Below are positions 1 to 8,875 of a DNA stretch of 64,000 nucleotides, piece after piece. Origin of the DNA: Chelativorans sp. ZYF759 (GTDB lineage Bacteria > Pseudomonadota > Alphaproteobacteria > Rhizobiales > Rhizobiaceae); the NCBI RefSeq assembly GCF_012911015.1, contig NZ_WVVV01000001.1:372001-436000 (forward strand), given 5' to 3'. Position 1 is the first letter of the stretch; every line of letters starts with the position of its first letter. The translations under genes were made by a program, and so were the position numbers. The notes below the pieces were generated by a model. The model had not been told where the DNA came from. It did not search any database and saw only the letters and a program-made list of their open reading frames with translations.

Positions 1-959
1 AGGCCGAGCGCTACGCCATCTTCCGCGTCTTCGCCGTCGCGGCGGTGGTCACGGCGATCCTCTCGCTGCTTCTCGCCTCGACCATTGCCAATCCGCTGCG
101 CCGGCTGTCGGCGGCGGCTGTCCGTGTGCGCCGGTCGGTCAAGAATCGCGAGGAAATCCCCGATTTCTCCGATCGACAGGACGAGATCGGCAATCTCTCG
201 GTCGCGCTCCGCGAAATGACCAACGCGCTCTACGCGCGGATCGAGGCAATCGAAAGCTTCGCAGCCGATGTCAGCCACGAGTTGAAGAACCCGCTGACCT
301 CGCTGCGCAGCGCGGTGGAAACGCTGCCGCTCGCCCGAAACGAGGAATCGCGCAAACGGCTGCTGGAGGTCATCCAGCACGACGTGCGGCGGCTCGACCG
401 GCTGATCACCGACATCTCCGACGCCTCCCGTCTGGACGCCGAGCTGGTGCGCGAGGACGCGGAACTCGTGGACCTGAAGAAGCTCGTCTTCGAGATCGCC
501 GCGATGTCGAACGATGTCGGGCACCATCACAAGCCGGCCAAGGTCGAGTTCAAGGTCGACGAAAACCGTGCGGCGGGTCGCGGCTTCATGGTCCAGGGCC
601 ACGATCTGCGGCTCGGACAGGTCATCACCAATCTGATCGAGAATGCGCGCTCCTTCGTACCGGACAAGGGCGGCCGCATCGTCCTCACCCTGTCGCGCTC
701 CACCAACCGGGTGATCCTCAGCGTCGACGACAACGGGCCGGGTATCCGGATCGAGAACATCGACCGCATCTTCGAACGTTTCTACACCGACCGACCCTCG
801 GGCGAGGCCTTTGGACAGAATTCCGGGCTGGGCCTGTCCATCAGCCGCCAGATCATCGAGGCCCATGGCGGCACGCTGACGGCGGAAAACATCGCCGGCG
901 CCAAGCCTGGCGACGTTAACGGCGCTCGTTTCGTGGTCACTCTGCCGGCGGAGAAATAG
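1..959 (+). CDS. chvG: ChvG-type sensor histidine kinase, C-terminal part (5' end outside window)
   Basis: The open frame runs in from the left edge (first full codon at 3) and stops at 957-959, leaving 318 residues. It begins in a transmembrane segment (VVTAILSLLLAS), followed by a HAMP linker, a HisKA domain with the H-box SHELKNPLTS (His codon 276-278), and an HATPase domain with N-box (LIENARS), G1 (DDNGPGI) and G2 (GLGLSIS) motifs. The HAMP-to-H-box stretch reads like the rhizobial ChvG/ExoS family, the inner-membrane sensor that phosphorylates ChvI in response to acid or envelope stress. Two bases separate its stop from hprK, and the chvG-hprK-ptsA-ptsH order is usual in Hyphomicrobiales. 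The periplasmic sensor domain lies outside the window. Confidence 0.93.
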   Translation, partial: AERYAIFRVFAVAAVVTAILSLLLASTIANPLRRLSAAAVRVRRSVKNREEIPDFSDRQDEIGNLSVALREMTNALYARIEAIESFAADVSHELKNPLTSLRSAVETLPLARNEESRKRLLEVIQHDVRRLDRLITDISDASRLDAELVREDAELVDLKKLVFEIAAMSNDVGHHHKPAKVEFKVDENRAAGRGFMVQGHDLRLGQVITNLIENARSFVPDKGGRIVLTLSRSTNRVILSVDDNGPGIRIENIDRIFERFYTDRPSGEAFGQNSGLGLSISRQIIEAHGGTLTAENIAGAKPGDVNGARFVVTLPAEK

Positions 960-961
960 GG

Positions 962-1417
962 ATGGCGACGCCGGGCAGCGTCAACATGCATGCGACCGGC
1001 CTCGTCGTGGCGGGCGCGGGCGTCATCGTCACCGGCGCATCCGGTTCCGGCAAGAGTTCGCTGGCCCTCGAACTGCTGGAGCGGGGCCGCGCATCGGGAC
1101 GTTTCTCCTGTCTGGTCGCCGACGATCAGATCTTTCTGTCCGCTCATGCCGGCGGTCTCGTCATGACCGCCCCCGCCCCCATTGCCGGCTTGGCCGAGAT
1201 GCGTGGCTTCGGCGTCGCGCGGATAGACCATGAGCCGGCGGCCGTGGTCGACCTGATGGTGGAACTCGTGCCCGCCGACGAAGCCCCGCGTCATCGTCGC
1301 GACAAGATCCGGACGATCGAGGGCGTCGACATAGCGTGCCTCGAGCTTGCGGAACGCGATTCGGCGGGCGCGGCGCGGGCGATTCTGGCGTGGGTGGGGA
1401 ATCACGACGGCATCTGA
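962..1417 (+). CDS. hprK: Truncated HPr kinase/phosphorylase (HprK)
   Basis: Protein of 151 residues, about half the length of Firmicutes HprK, corresponding only to the C-terminal catalytic domain. That short form is normal in alphaproteobacteria. It has a Walker A motif (GASGSGKSS, about residues 23-31) and the HprK signature around EMRGFGVARI. HprK phosphorylates HPr on a regulatory serine, and the HPr encoded just downstream keeps that serine. The ATG lies 2 bp after the chvG stop, so the two are probably cotranscribed and link envelope-stress signalling with the regulatory PTS. The missing N-terminal domain leaves its sensory input unclear. Confidence 0.92.
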   Translation: MATPGSVNMHATGLVVAGAGVIVTGASGSGKSSLALELLERGRASGRFSCLVADDQIFLSAHAGGLVMTAPAPIAGLAEMRGFGVARIDHEPAAVVDLMVELVPADEAPRHRRDKIRTIEGVDIACLELAERDSAGAARAILAWVGNHDGI

Positions 1418-1510
1418 GCCCATTCGGGTCAAGAATCGACAAATCGAGGCCAATCACGTTCGATTTGGGCTTGTCATCCAAAGCCGCCTAGCCAAGATAG
1501 CGCCCTGTTG

Positions 1511-1534
1511 CCAGCCGGCCGGAAGGCTGGCCGG
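1511..1534. repeat. Overlapping inverted repeats in the hprK-ptsA gap
   Basis: Within the 233-bp gap between hprK and ptsA, two mutually exclusive short stems can form: CCAGCC (1511-1516) with GGCTGG (1525-1530), and CCGGCC (1515-1520) with GGCCGG (1529-1534). There is no T-run, so this is not an ordinary intrinsic terminator. It could be an attenuating or RNA-processing structure between the two genes, or chance in GC-rich DNA. I see no gene in the rest of this gap. Confidence 0.3.
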
Positions 1535-1650
1535 ATTGGTGTTGCCCGTTTTGTTGGGCTTCGGCGGAGTGGCTGCTTGATTATCACCGGCTCGGTACCT
1601 TGCTTCAGGCCCTTGAGCTCATGGCCCTCCAGCCTTTCGGGACGGCATTC

Positions 1651-2052
1651 ATGATCGGCATCGTGCTGGTGACGCATGGCCGTCTTGCCGAAGAGTTCCG
1701 CAGCGCGGTCGAACATGTCGTCGGGCGGCAGGAAGGTTTCGAGACCGTCTCCATCGGCCCGGAGGACGACATGGAGCAGCGCCGGCAGGACATCGTGGAG
1801 GCCGTGGCCCGTGCGGATGGCGGCGCGGGCGTCATCGTGCTCACGGACATGTTCGGCGGCACCCCCTCTAACCTGGCGATTTCGGTCATGGAGGCGGGGC
1901 GCGTCGAGGTGATCGCCGGCATGAACCTGCCCATGCTCATCAAGCTGACCAGCGTACGCCAGGGCGACAACATGAACATGGCGCTTACCGAAGCCCAAGC
2001 CGCCGGTCGCAAATACATCAACGTCGCAAGCCAGGTTCTGTCCGGGAAATGA
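1651..2052 (+). CDS. PTS EIIA component, mannose/fructose type
   Basis: Protein of 133 residues starting MIGIVLVTHG. His9 in VLVTHGRLA is the expected phosphorylation site of the EIIA-Man fold. The ATG at 1651 is preferred over upstream in-frame starts because family members begin exactly at this beta strand. No EIIB, EIIC or EIID lies nearby, so this is a regulatory rather than sugar-transporting EIIA (often called ManX, PtsA or EIIA-Man in rhizobia). It would receive phosphate from the HPr encoded next, with which it overlaps by 4 bp (ATGA), implying translational coupling. Confidence 0.9.
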   Translation: MIGIVLVTHGRLAEEFRSAVEHVVGRQEGFETVSIGPEDDMEQRRQDIVEAVARADGGAGVIVLTDMFGGTPSNLAISVMEAGRVEVIAGMNLPMLIKLTSVRQGDNMNMALTEAQAAGRKYINVASQVLSGK

Positions 2053-2345
2053 GCGCCGAGGCCCCGCGCGGCCCCACCATCATCAAGGATCTCGAAATCA
2101 TCAACAAGCGCGGGCTGCACGCCCGCGCTTCGGCTCGTTTCGTGCAGCTCGTCGGCGCCTACCAGGCCGACGTGACCGTCAGCAAGGACGGCATATCCGT
2201 CGGCGGCACCTCGATCATGGGACTGATGATGCTGGCTGCCAGCCCCGGCTGCACCATCCGGGTCGAAGTGCGCGGGGCGCAGGCGGAGCAGCTCGTCACC
2301 GAGCTCGAGAAGATGGTCGCGGACCGCTTCGGCGAGGCGGACTGA
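2049..2345 (+). CDS. ptsH: HPr phosphocarrier protein
   Basis: HPr-family protein of 98 residues, with the active-site histidine at His24 in RGLHARASARF and the serine targeted by HprK at Ser55 in GGTSIMGLMML. Both phosphorylation sites are intact, so the protein can integrate PTS phosphate flow and HprK control. Enzyme I is not in the window; in related bacteria it is PtsP elsewhere. The start overlaps the EIIA stop by 4 bp. A 152-bp gap follows before ahcY. Confidence 0.93.
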   Translation: MSAEAPRGPTIIKDLEIINKRGLHARASARFVQLVGAYQADVTVSKDGISVGGTSIMGLMMLAASPGCTIRVEVRGAQAEQLVTELEKMVADRFGEAD

Positions 2346-2497
2346 AGGGTCTCCCGCCACATGCAGGGATAAGCATTTCTTTATGTGTTATTGCCCATAG
2401 CGGTTCGATCTGGTAGGAACCGGCTCGAATTTACAGCGGATGGCGCGCTCGCGCGATTGCCGCCGCATCACCACGACCCACGAGAATGGAGCTGTTC
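2346..2497 (+). promoter_or_regulatory. Probable ahcY promoter/leader region
   Basis: This 152-bp gap between ptsH and ahcY contains a short AT-rich patch (about 2370-2400, including TTTCTTTATG) in otherwise GC-rich DNA, which fits a promoter. I could not recognise a SAH or SAM riboswitch. The ribosome binding site GGAG at 2488-2491 sits 6 nt before the ATG at 2498, favouring that start over the in-frame ATG at 2486. Confidence 0.4.
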
Positions 2498-3895
2498 ATG
2501 TCCGATAAGGATTATGTCGTCGCGGATATCGCGCTTGCCGATTACGGGCGCAAGGAAATCGATATCGCCGAAACCGAAATGCCCGGCCTGATGGCCTCGC
2601 GCGAGGAGTTCGGGACATCGAAGCCGCTCAAGGGCGCGCGCATCACCGGCTCGCTGCACATGACGATCCAGACGGCGGTCCTCATCGAGACGCTGACGGC
2701 GCTGGGCGCCGAGGTCCGCTGGGCCTCCTGCAACATCTTCTCCACCCAGGACCACGCAGCCGCCGCGATCGCCGCCACCGGCGTGCCGGTGTTCGCCGTC
2801 AAGGGCGAGACGCTCGACGACTACTGGACATACACCGACAAGATCTTCCAGTGGCCGGACGGTCAGCCGTCCAACATGATCCTCGACGATGGCGGCGACG
2901 CCACCATGTACATCCTGCTTGGCGCCCGCGCCGAAGCCGGCGAGGACGTGCTGAAGAACCCCGGCAACGAGGAAGAGGAAATCCTCTTCAAGCAGATCAA
3001 GAAGCGCATGGCCGAGACGCCCGGCTTCTTCACCAAGCAGCGCGACGCCATCAAGGGCGTGACGGAAGAGACCACCACGGGCGTCAACCGTCTCTACCAG
3101 CTGCAGAAGAAGGGACAGCTGCCCTTCCCCGCCATCAACGTCAACGACTCGGTCACCAAGTCGAAATTCGACAACAAGTACGGCTGCAAGGAATCGCTGG
3201 TCGACGGCATCCGCCGCGCCACCGACACCATGATGGCCGGCAAGGTCGCCGTGGTGTGCGGTTATGGCGACGTGGGCAAGGGATCGGCGGCCTCGCTGCA
3301 GGGCGCCGGCGCCCGCGTCAAGGTGACGGAGGTCGATCCGATTTGCGCGCTGCAGGCGGCGATGGACGGCTATGAGGTCGTCACGCTCGAGGATGCGGCC
3401 CCGAACGCCGACATCTTCATCACCACAACGGGCAACAAGGATGTCATCACCCTCGATCACATGCGGTCCATGAAGGACATGGCGATCGTCGGAAATATCG
3501 GCCATTTCGACAACGAGATTCAGGTAGGCGCGCTCAAGAACCTGAAATGGACCAACATCAAGCCGCAGGTGGACATGATCTCGTTCCCCGACGGCAAGCG
3601 CATGATCCTTCTGTCGGAAGGCCGCCTGCTCAATCTCGGCAACGCGACCGGCCACCCGAGCTTCGTCATGTCCGCTTCCTTCACCAACCAGGTGCTGGCG
3701 CAGATCGAACTCTGGACGAAGGGCGAGCAATACGAGAACAAGGTCTACGTGCTGCCCAAGCATCTCGACGAGAAGGTCGCGCGGCTCCATCTCGACAAGC
3801 TCGGCGCCACGCTCACCCGAATGAGCGACGAACAGGCTTCCTATATCGGTGTCAGCCCGCAGGGCCCGTTCAAGCCGGAACATTACCGCTACTGA
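2498..3895 (+). CDS. ahcY: S-adenosylhomocysteinase
   Basis: Protein of 465 residues beginning [11 protein letters not shown]. It hydrolyses S-adenosylhomocysteine to homocysteine and adenosine in the cytosol, relieving product inhibition of methyltransferases. The NAD-binding Rossmann glycine motif is visible ([12 protein letters not shown]), as are the conserved substrate/NAD regions ([24 protein letters not shown]) and the C-terminal KPEHYRY. Length and ends match the family. It lies between the PTS genes and divL, as in other Hyphomicrobiales, and is followed by a strong intrinsic terminator. Confidence 0.97.
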   Translation: MSDKDYVVADIALADYGRKEIDIAETEMPGLMASREEFGTSKPLKGARITGSLHMTIQTAVLIETLTALGAEVRWASCNIFSTQDHAAAAIAATGVPVFAVKGETLDDYWTYTDKIFQWPDGQPSNMILDDGGDATMYILLGARAEAGEDVLKNPGNEEEEILFKQIKKRMAETPGFFTKQRDAIKGVTEETTTGVNRLYQLQKKGQLPFPAINVNDSVTKSKFDNKYGCKESLVDGIRRATDTMMAGKVAVVCGYGDVGKGSAASLQGAGARVKVTEVDPICALQAAMDGYEVVTLEDAAPNADIFITTTGNKDVITLDHMRSMKDMAIVGNIGHFDNEIQVGALKNLKWTNIKPQVDMISFPDGKRMILLSEGRLLNLGNATGHPSFVMSASFTNQVLAQIELWTKGEQYENKVYVLPKHLDEKVARLHLDKLGATLTRMSDEQASYIGVSPQGPFKPEHYRY

Positions 3896-3926
3896 TCGCC
3901 GTTTCGCGATCCGTCGGCCTTTTTGG

Positions 3927-3958
3927 ACCGGGCGCCATGCGGCGCCCGGTTTCTTTTT
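3927..3958 (+). terminator. Rho-independent terminator after ahcY
   Basis: Perfect 10-bp stem ACCGGGCGCC (3927-3936) / GGCGCCCGGT (3941-3950) with a 4-nt loop ATGC, followed directly by TTCTTTTT (3951-3958). It begins 32 bp after the ahcY stop and is the clearest intrinsic terminator in the window. Confidence 0.92.
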
Positions 3959-4098
3959 GGCATGGCAACTTTGCGGCGATTCCGCGACAAGGTACAGTTA
4001 CGTGATTCGCCAGAATCGTCGGACGGGCCAGCCGGGGACACGATGGCTGGCCGACCATCTTGCGGCGGAGAGGGACACGAAAATGCCGGGCGCGCGCC

Positions 4099-6639
4099 AT
4101 GGCGGATGATTCCGACCAGGACCGAAATACACGACAGCATGGCAGCGCGAAGCGTTCGCTCATGTCGCGGTCGCGGCTTCGTGCCGTCTGGGTGGCCGGT
4201 CTTGCCGGGACCGCACTGACCGGCTGGCTGCCGACCGTCGCCAAAGCGGCCGAGCCAGCGATCTCGATCGGCGCCTGGGGCCTTTCCATGGGCGTGTTCG
4301 AGGTCATCCAGCTGGCCGTGTTCCTGGGCGTCACGGGCGCCGCGATGTTCTCCGCGCTCTGGCTCATCCGCGAACGCGGTCGCACGGCGGCCGAGAATGT
4401 CGAGCTGCGCGCGCGTGTCGGCGACCTGTCGACGGCCTTGCGGCGCTCCGAGGCGCTGCTCAACCTGCGCGACCAGCGTTTCATCGTCTGGTCGGACGAA
4501 CTGCGCAAACCCGAGCTTGTCGGCACGCTGTCGGCCTCGACCGGGGCGCCGGAGGACCGGGCGACCTTTCTCGCCTATGGCCGCTGGCTGACGCCGCGCG
4601 CGGCCGCCCAGCTCGAACACGCCATCGAGGCCCTGCGCGAGAAGGGCACCGCCTTCGAAATCGTGGTCGAGACCCAGAAGGGCGTGCTGCTCGAGGCCCA
4701 GGGCCGCAGCGGTTCGACTCATCTCGCGGTCCGGCTCGTCTCGCTGTCGGAGGCGCAGCGCGAGCATGCCGAACTGCGCCACGAGCATCAGCGGATCGCC
4801 GCAGAACATGAGAGCCTGCTCGCGCTTGCCCGCGCAGTGGACATGCCGGTCTGGGTCAGGGGACCTGACGGGCGCCTGGCCTGGGTCAACCCTGCCTATG
4901 CCACAGCAGTCGAAGCCGATGCCCCCGAGGCGGCGATCGACGAAGACCGCCAGTTTCTCGGCACCGCCGCGCGCCAGGCCATCGCGACGCATCATTTGTC
5001 CGAAGCCGTCTTCTCGCGCCGTGTCTCGACCGTGGTGGCCGGTGATCGCAAGGTCTTCGCCATCACCGACGTCGCCAGCCCGTCAGGTTCGGCGGGGCTG
5101 GCCAGCGACGTCACGGAGATCGAGAACGTCTCGGCCGAATATGAGCGCACCTTGCGCAACCATGCCGACACGCTCGACCAGCTCAACACCGCCGTCGCCA
5201 TCTTCGATGACCGCCAGAAGCTGCGCTTCTTCAACCAGGCCTTCCAGAAGCTCTGGAACCTCGACACCGTCTTCCTCGAAAGCGCACCCGACCATGCGCT
5301 GTTGCTCGATCGGCTGCGCAGCGACGGCATGCTGGCCGAGCAGCCGGAGTGGCGTCGCTGGAAAGAAAACTTGCTCTACGCCTATCGCGCGGTCGATCCG
5401 CAGGAGCATTGGTGGCATCTGCCAGACGGGCGCACGCTGCGCGTGGTCGCCAATCCGCAGCCCAAGGGCGGCGTCACCTGGGTGTTCGAGAACCTGACCG
5501 AGAAGATCGACCTCGAAAGCCGCTACAACACGGCCGTCCGGGTGCAGGGCGAGACGCTCGACAATCTGGCCGAGGGCGTCGCGGTCTTCGGTCCGGATGG
5601 CAGGCTGCGACTGGTCAATCCGGCCTTCTCGTCGCTCTGGCGCCTGCCGCCCGGCGTGGCGGAGACCGGCACCCACATCTCGGTCATCCGCGCGGCCTGC
5701 GACGTGGTGACGGAGAACAGCCCGTGGAACGAGCTTGTCGCGTCCGTCACGGGCTTCGACGACGAGCGACGCAACAGTCACGGGCAGACCGAGCTCGCCG
5801 ACGGCACCGTGCTGCGTTTCGCGATCATCCCGCTGCCCAACGGGCAGGTGATGACCACCTTCGTCGACATGACCGACAGCGTGAATGTGGAACGCGCGCT
5901 GAAGGACAAGAACGAGGCGCTGGAGCGCGCCGACCAGCTCAAGAACGATTTCGTCCAGCATGTCTCCTACGAACTGCGCTCGCCGCTGACCAACATCATC
6001 GGGTTCACCGAACTGTTGGCGATGCCGGAAACCGGACCGCTGAACGACCGCCAGCATGAGTATGTCGAGCATATCGGCTCGTCCTCATCGGTGCTTCTGA
6101 CCATCGTCAACGACATTCTCGATCTCGCCACGGTCGATGCCGGCATCATGCAGCTCGAGATCGCGGAGGTGCGGATCGCCGAAACGGTGAATTCGGCGGC
6201 GGAACTGATCGGCGACCGCCTGCGGGAGATCCGCGTCGATCTGGACCTCGACATCGACGGCGCGCCGGACATGTTCCAGGCGGACGGCCACCGCATCCGC
6301 CAGATCCTGTTCAACCTCCTGTCCAACGCCGCCAATTACGCGCCGGAGAACAGCACCATCCGGCTGACCTGCCGCGGCGAGGGCAATGCGATCGAGTTCG
6401 CCGTCCATGATGACGGGCCCGGCATGTCGCCCGAAGTGCTGGAAACGATCTTCCGCCGGTTCGAGCCGCGCACCAATGGCGGGCGCAAGCGCGGGGCGGG
6501 CCTCGGGCTTTCCATCGTGAAGAGCTTCGTCGAACTCCATGGCGGCAGCGTGCGCATCGAGACCGACAAGAGCCGCGGCACCACGGTCACCTGCCGCTTC
6601 CCGGTCGCGCCGGAGGGCCTGCGCCAGGCCGCGGAGTAG
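4099..6639 (+). CDS. divL: DivL-type atypical sensor kinase (tyrosine in the H-box)
   Basis: Protein of about 846 residues with an N-terminal hydrophobic segment, a second membrane helix (FEVIQLAVFLGVTGAAMFSALW), PAS-like regions, a HisKA-like dimerisation domain and an intact HATPase domain (NLLSNAANY, DDGPGM, GAGLGLSIV). In the H-box the histidine is replaced by tyrosine: HVSYELRSPLT, Tyr codon at 5968-5970. This is the hallmark of DivL, the Caulobacter/rhizobial cell-cycle regulator that controls CckA and hence CtrA. The start is uncertain: ATG 4099 has a weak ribosome site, with alternatives at TTG 4060 and ATG 4162. tsaE begins 5 bp after the stop. Confidence 0.9.
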   Translation: MADDSDQDRNTRQHGSAKRSLMSRSRLRAVWVAGLAGTALTGWLPTVAKAAEPAISIGAWGLSMGVFEVIQLAVFLGVTGAAMFSALWLIRERGRTAAENVELRARVGDLSTALRRSEALLNLRDQRFIVWSDELRKPELVGTLSASTGAPEDRATFLAYGRWLTPRAAAQLEHAIEALREKGTAFEIVVETQKGVLLEAQGRSGSTHLAVRLVSLSEAQREHAELRHEHQRIAAEHESLLALARAVDMPVWVRGPDGRLAWVNPAYATAVEADAPEAAIDEDRQFLGTAARQAIATHHLSEAVFSRRVSTVVAGDRKVFAITDVASPSGSAGLASDVTEIENVSAEYERTLRNHADTLDQLNTAVAIFDDRQKLRFFNQAFQKLWNLDTVFLESAPDHALLLDRLRSDGMLAEQPEWRRWKENLLYAYRAVDPQEHWWHLPDGRTLRVVANPQPKGGVTWVFENLTEKIDLESRYNTAVRVQGETLDNLAEGVAVFGPDGRLRLVNPAFSSLWRLPPGVAETGTHISVIRAACDVVTENSPWNELVASVTGFDDERRNSHGQTELADGTVLRFAIIPLPNGQVMTTFVDMTDSVNVERALKDKNEALERADQLKNDFVQHVSYELRSPLTNIIGFTELLAMPETGPLNDRQHEYVEHIGSSSSVLLTIVNDILDLATVDAGIMQLEIAEVRIAETVNSAAELIGDRLREIRVDLDLDIDGAPDMFQADGHRIRQILFNLLSNAANYAPENSTIRLTCRGEGNAIEFAVHDDGPGMSPEVLETIFRRFEPRTNGGRKRGAGLGLSIVKSFVELHGGSVRIETDKSRGTTVTCRFPVAPEGLRQAAE

Positions 6640-6644
6640 AGACC

Positions 6645-8156
6645 TTGGACGAGGTCGTGCCGATCCGCCTTCATGGCGCCGACGAAAAGGCCACCGTCCT
6701 TCTGGGCGAAGACCTCGCCGCCATGCTGCGGCCGGGCGATCTCGTGTTTCTCGAAGGCGATCTCGGCGCCGGCAAATCAACGCTTGCGCGGGCCATCATC
6801 CGCAATCTGGCGGATGACGAGGGACACGAGGTGCCAAGCCCCACCTTCACCATCGTCCAGCCCTACGAGACGCGGCATCCGCTGCTTCACGTCGATCTCT
6901 ATCGGATCGCCGCGCCCGAGGAGATCGACGAACTGGGCATAGGCGAGGCGCTGTCTTCGAGCATCGTGCTGGTGGAATGGGCCGAAAGGGCCGACGGCGC
7001 GCTCGGCGAACCGTCGCTGACTGTCGCGATCACGGGCGAAGGCGACGCCCGCGACTTCGAGATCTCCGGCCAGCCCGAGCCCATGACGCGGCTGGCCCGC
7101 TCACTGGCCGCAAGGGCCTTCCTGGACCAGGCGGGGTGGCCTGCCGCGCGCCGCAGCCATCTGACGGGCGACGCCTCGGCGCGGGCCTACGAGACCGTGC
7201 AGCTGCCGGGCAGGCCTGTACGCATCCTCATGAACGCCCCGCGCCAGCCAGACGGCCCGCCCATCCGCGACGGCAAGCCCTACAGCCGCATCGCCTATCT
7301 GGCCGAATCGGTGACTCCCTTCGTCGCCATCGACCGGCTCCTGCGCGCGCACGGCTTCTGCGCGCCGGAGATCGACGCCGCCGATCTCGATGACGGCTTC
7401 CTGCTGATCGAACATCTGGGCAGCCACGGGGTTCTGGATGCCGACGGACAGCCGATCGTCGAACGCTACCAGGCAGCGGCGGAAGTGCTCGCTGCCATGC
7501 ATGCCGAGAGCTGGCCAGCCAGCGCCGAGGCCGAGCCCGGCATCGTCCACGCCATCCCGCCCTTCGACCGCCCGGCCCTCCATATCGAAACCGAGCTCCT
7601 GATCGACTGGTATCTCCCCTTCGCACGCGGGCGACCCGCCGACGAGGCCGAACGTGCGGCCTTCGGGGAGGCCTGGGGCAGCGTCTTCGACCTCCTCGAC
7701 ACCGGGGAGAAGAGCCTCGTCCTGCGCGACCACCATTCGCCCAACCTGATCTGGCGCGGCGAGCGAACCGGCACCGGCAGGATCGGCCTCATCGACTTCC
7801 AGGACGCGCTCATCGGACCGTCGGCCTATGACGTCGCCTCGCTCGCCCAGGACGCACGCGTGGACTTGTCGCCCGATCTCGAAGCAAACATCGTGCAGAG
7901 CTATGTCAGCGCGCGGCAGGCGCAGGGCGAATTCGACGCGGAGGCCTTTCGACGCGACTATGCGATCATGGCTGCCCAGCGGGCCACCAAGATCCTGGGC
8001 ATCTTCGTGCGTCTGAAGGAGCGCGACGGAAAGCCGGGCTACATCCGTCACCTGCCACGGCTTCACGGATATCTCTCGCGCTCGCTTGCCCATCCGGCCC
8101 TGGCCCCGATCGCCGAGCTTTATGCCCGACTCGGCGTGCCGGTCGAGGCTGAATGA
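6645..8156 (+). CDS. TsaE / AmgK-like sugar kinase fusion
   Basis: Protein of 503 residues with two enzymes. The N-terminal ~150 residues are TsaE, the ATPase of tRNA t6A37 synthesis, with P-loop GDLGAGKST at 38-46 and SPTFTIV after it. The rest is an aminoglycoside-phosphotransferase-fold kinase with catalytic LRDHHSPNLIW and DFQD motifs, resembling AmgK, the anomeric MurNAc/GlcNAc kinase. The overlapping downstream gene encodes the MurU partner, supporting an AmgK role. The start is TTG at 6645, with GGAG about 8 nt upstream; no ATG precedes the P-loop. This fusion is common in Hyphomicrobiales. Confidence 0.9.
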   Translation: MDEVVPIRLHGADEKATVLLGEDLAAMLRPGDLVFLEGDLGAGKSTLARAIIRNLADDEGHEVPSPTFTIVQPYETRHPLLHVDLYRIAAPEEIDELGIGEALSSSIVLVEWAERADGALGEPSLTVAITGEGDARDFEISGQPEPMTRLARSLAARAFLDQAGWPAARRSHLTGDASARAYETVQLPGRPVRILMNAPRQPDGPPIRDGKPYSRIAYLAESVTPFVAIDRLLRAHGFCAPEIDAADLDDGFLLIEHLGSHGVLDADGQPIVERYQAAAEVLAAMHAESWPASAEAEPGIVHAIPPFDRPALHIETELLIDWYLPFARGRPADEAERAAFGEAWGSVFDLLDTGEKSLVLRDHHSPNLIWRGERTGTGRIGLIDFQDALIGPSAYDVASLAQDARVDLSPDLEANIVQSYVSARQAQGEFDAEAFRRDYAIMAAQRATKILGIFVRLKERDGKPGYIRHLPRLHGYLSRSLAHPALAPIAELYARLGVPVEAE

Positions 8157-8875
8157 TGAGCGGCGCGGTGCCCGCCCGTGCGATCGTCCTGGCCGCAGGG
8201 CTCGGCACGCGCATGCGCCCCATCACCGACACGATGCCCAAGCCGCTGGTGAAGGTCGGCGGCCACCCGATGATCGACCGCGCGCTCGACGCCCTGCAGG
8301 CGGCCGGAGTGGAGACGGTCGTCGTCAACGTGCATCATTTCGCCGACCGGATGATCGACCATCTGGCTGGCCGGGGCGATTTCGTGACCATCTCCGACGA
8401 GCGCGACAGGCTGCTCGATTCGGCCGGCGGCGTGGTCAAGGCGCTGCCCCAACTGGGCGAAAAACCCTTCCTGCTCCTCAATGCCGACAGTTTCTGGATC
8501 GACGGGGCGGATCCCGAATTGCGGCGCCTTGCCCTTGCCTGGGACGAAGGCGCCATGGATATTCTCCTGATGCTGTCGCCGCTCGACACCGCGATCGGCC
8601 ACAATGGCAAGGCCGATTTCACGCAGGACGCCGCCGGGCGCCTGTCGCGGGCGGTCGACCGGACGCAAGGCCTCGTCTATGCGGGCGCGGCCATGCTGCA
8701 CCCGCGCATCTTCGACGGCGCCGCCGCCGAACCGCATGGGCTGAACCTCTATTTCGACCGGGCAATCGCGGCCGGCCGCCTCTATGGCCTGCCCATGCGC
8801 GGTCACTGGTTCACCGTCGGCACACCGGAAGCCATCGGCGAAGCCGAAGCCGAACTCTCCCGGCTCGGCCGATGA
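8153..8875 (+). CDS. murU: N-acetylmuramate alpha-1-phosphate uridylyltransferase (MurU-like)
   Basis: Protein of 240 residues, a sugar-phosphate nucleotidyltransferase with the N-terminal signature AAGLGTRMRPITDTMPKP and the DxD-like LLLNADSFW. With AmgK it would form UDP-MurNAc from recycled MurNAc, bypassing MurA/MurB, the fosfomycin-sensitive step. The start overlaps the TsaE/AmgK stop (ATGATGA; ATG 8153 or 8156) and the end overlaps addB by 4 bp, so the genes are translationally coupled. The MurU assignment rests on the AmgK pairing, because related nucleotidyltransferases share the motifs. Confidence 0.85.
   Translation: MMSGAVPARAIVLAAGLGTRMRPITDTMPKPLVKVGGHPMIDRALDALQAAGVETVVVNVHHFADRMIDHLAGRGDFVTISDERDRLLDSAGGVVKALPQLGEKPFLLLNADSFWIDGADPELRRLALAWDEGAMDILLMLSPLDTAIGHNGKADFTQDAAGRLSRAVDRTQGLVYAGAAMLHPRIFDGAAAEPHGLNLYFDRAIAAGRLYGLPMRGHWFTVGTPEAIGEAEAELSRLGR

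Noticed and set aside
2346-2497. SAH or SAM riboswitch before ahcY
   Set aside because: I could not fold or recognise the conserved cores of these riboswitches in the 152-bp gap; only an AT-rich promoter-like patch is evident.
2468-3883. Long antisense open frame (about 470 codons) opposite ahcY
   Set aside because: The sense strand encodes a full, unmistakable S-adenosylhomocysteinase. Long antisense frames arise by chance in GC-rich coding DNA, and the product resembles nothing.
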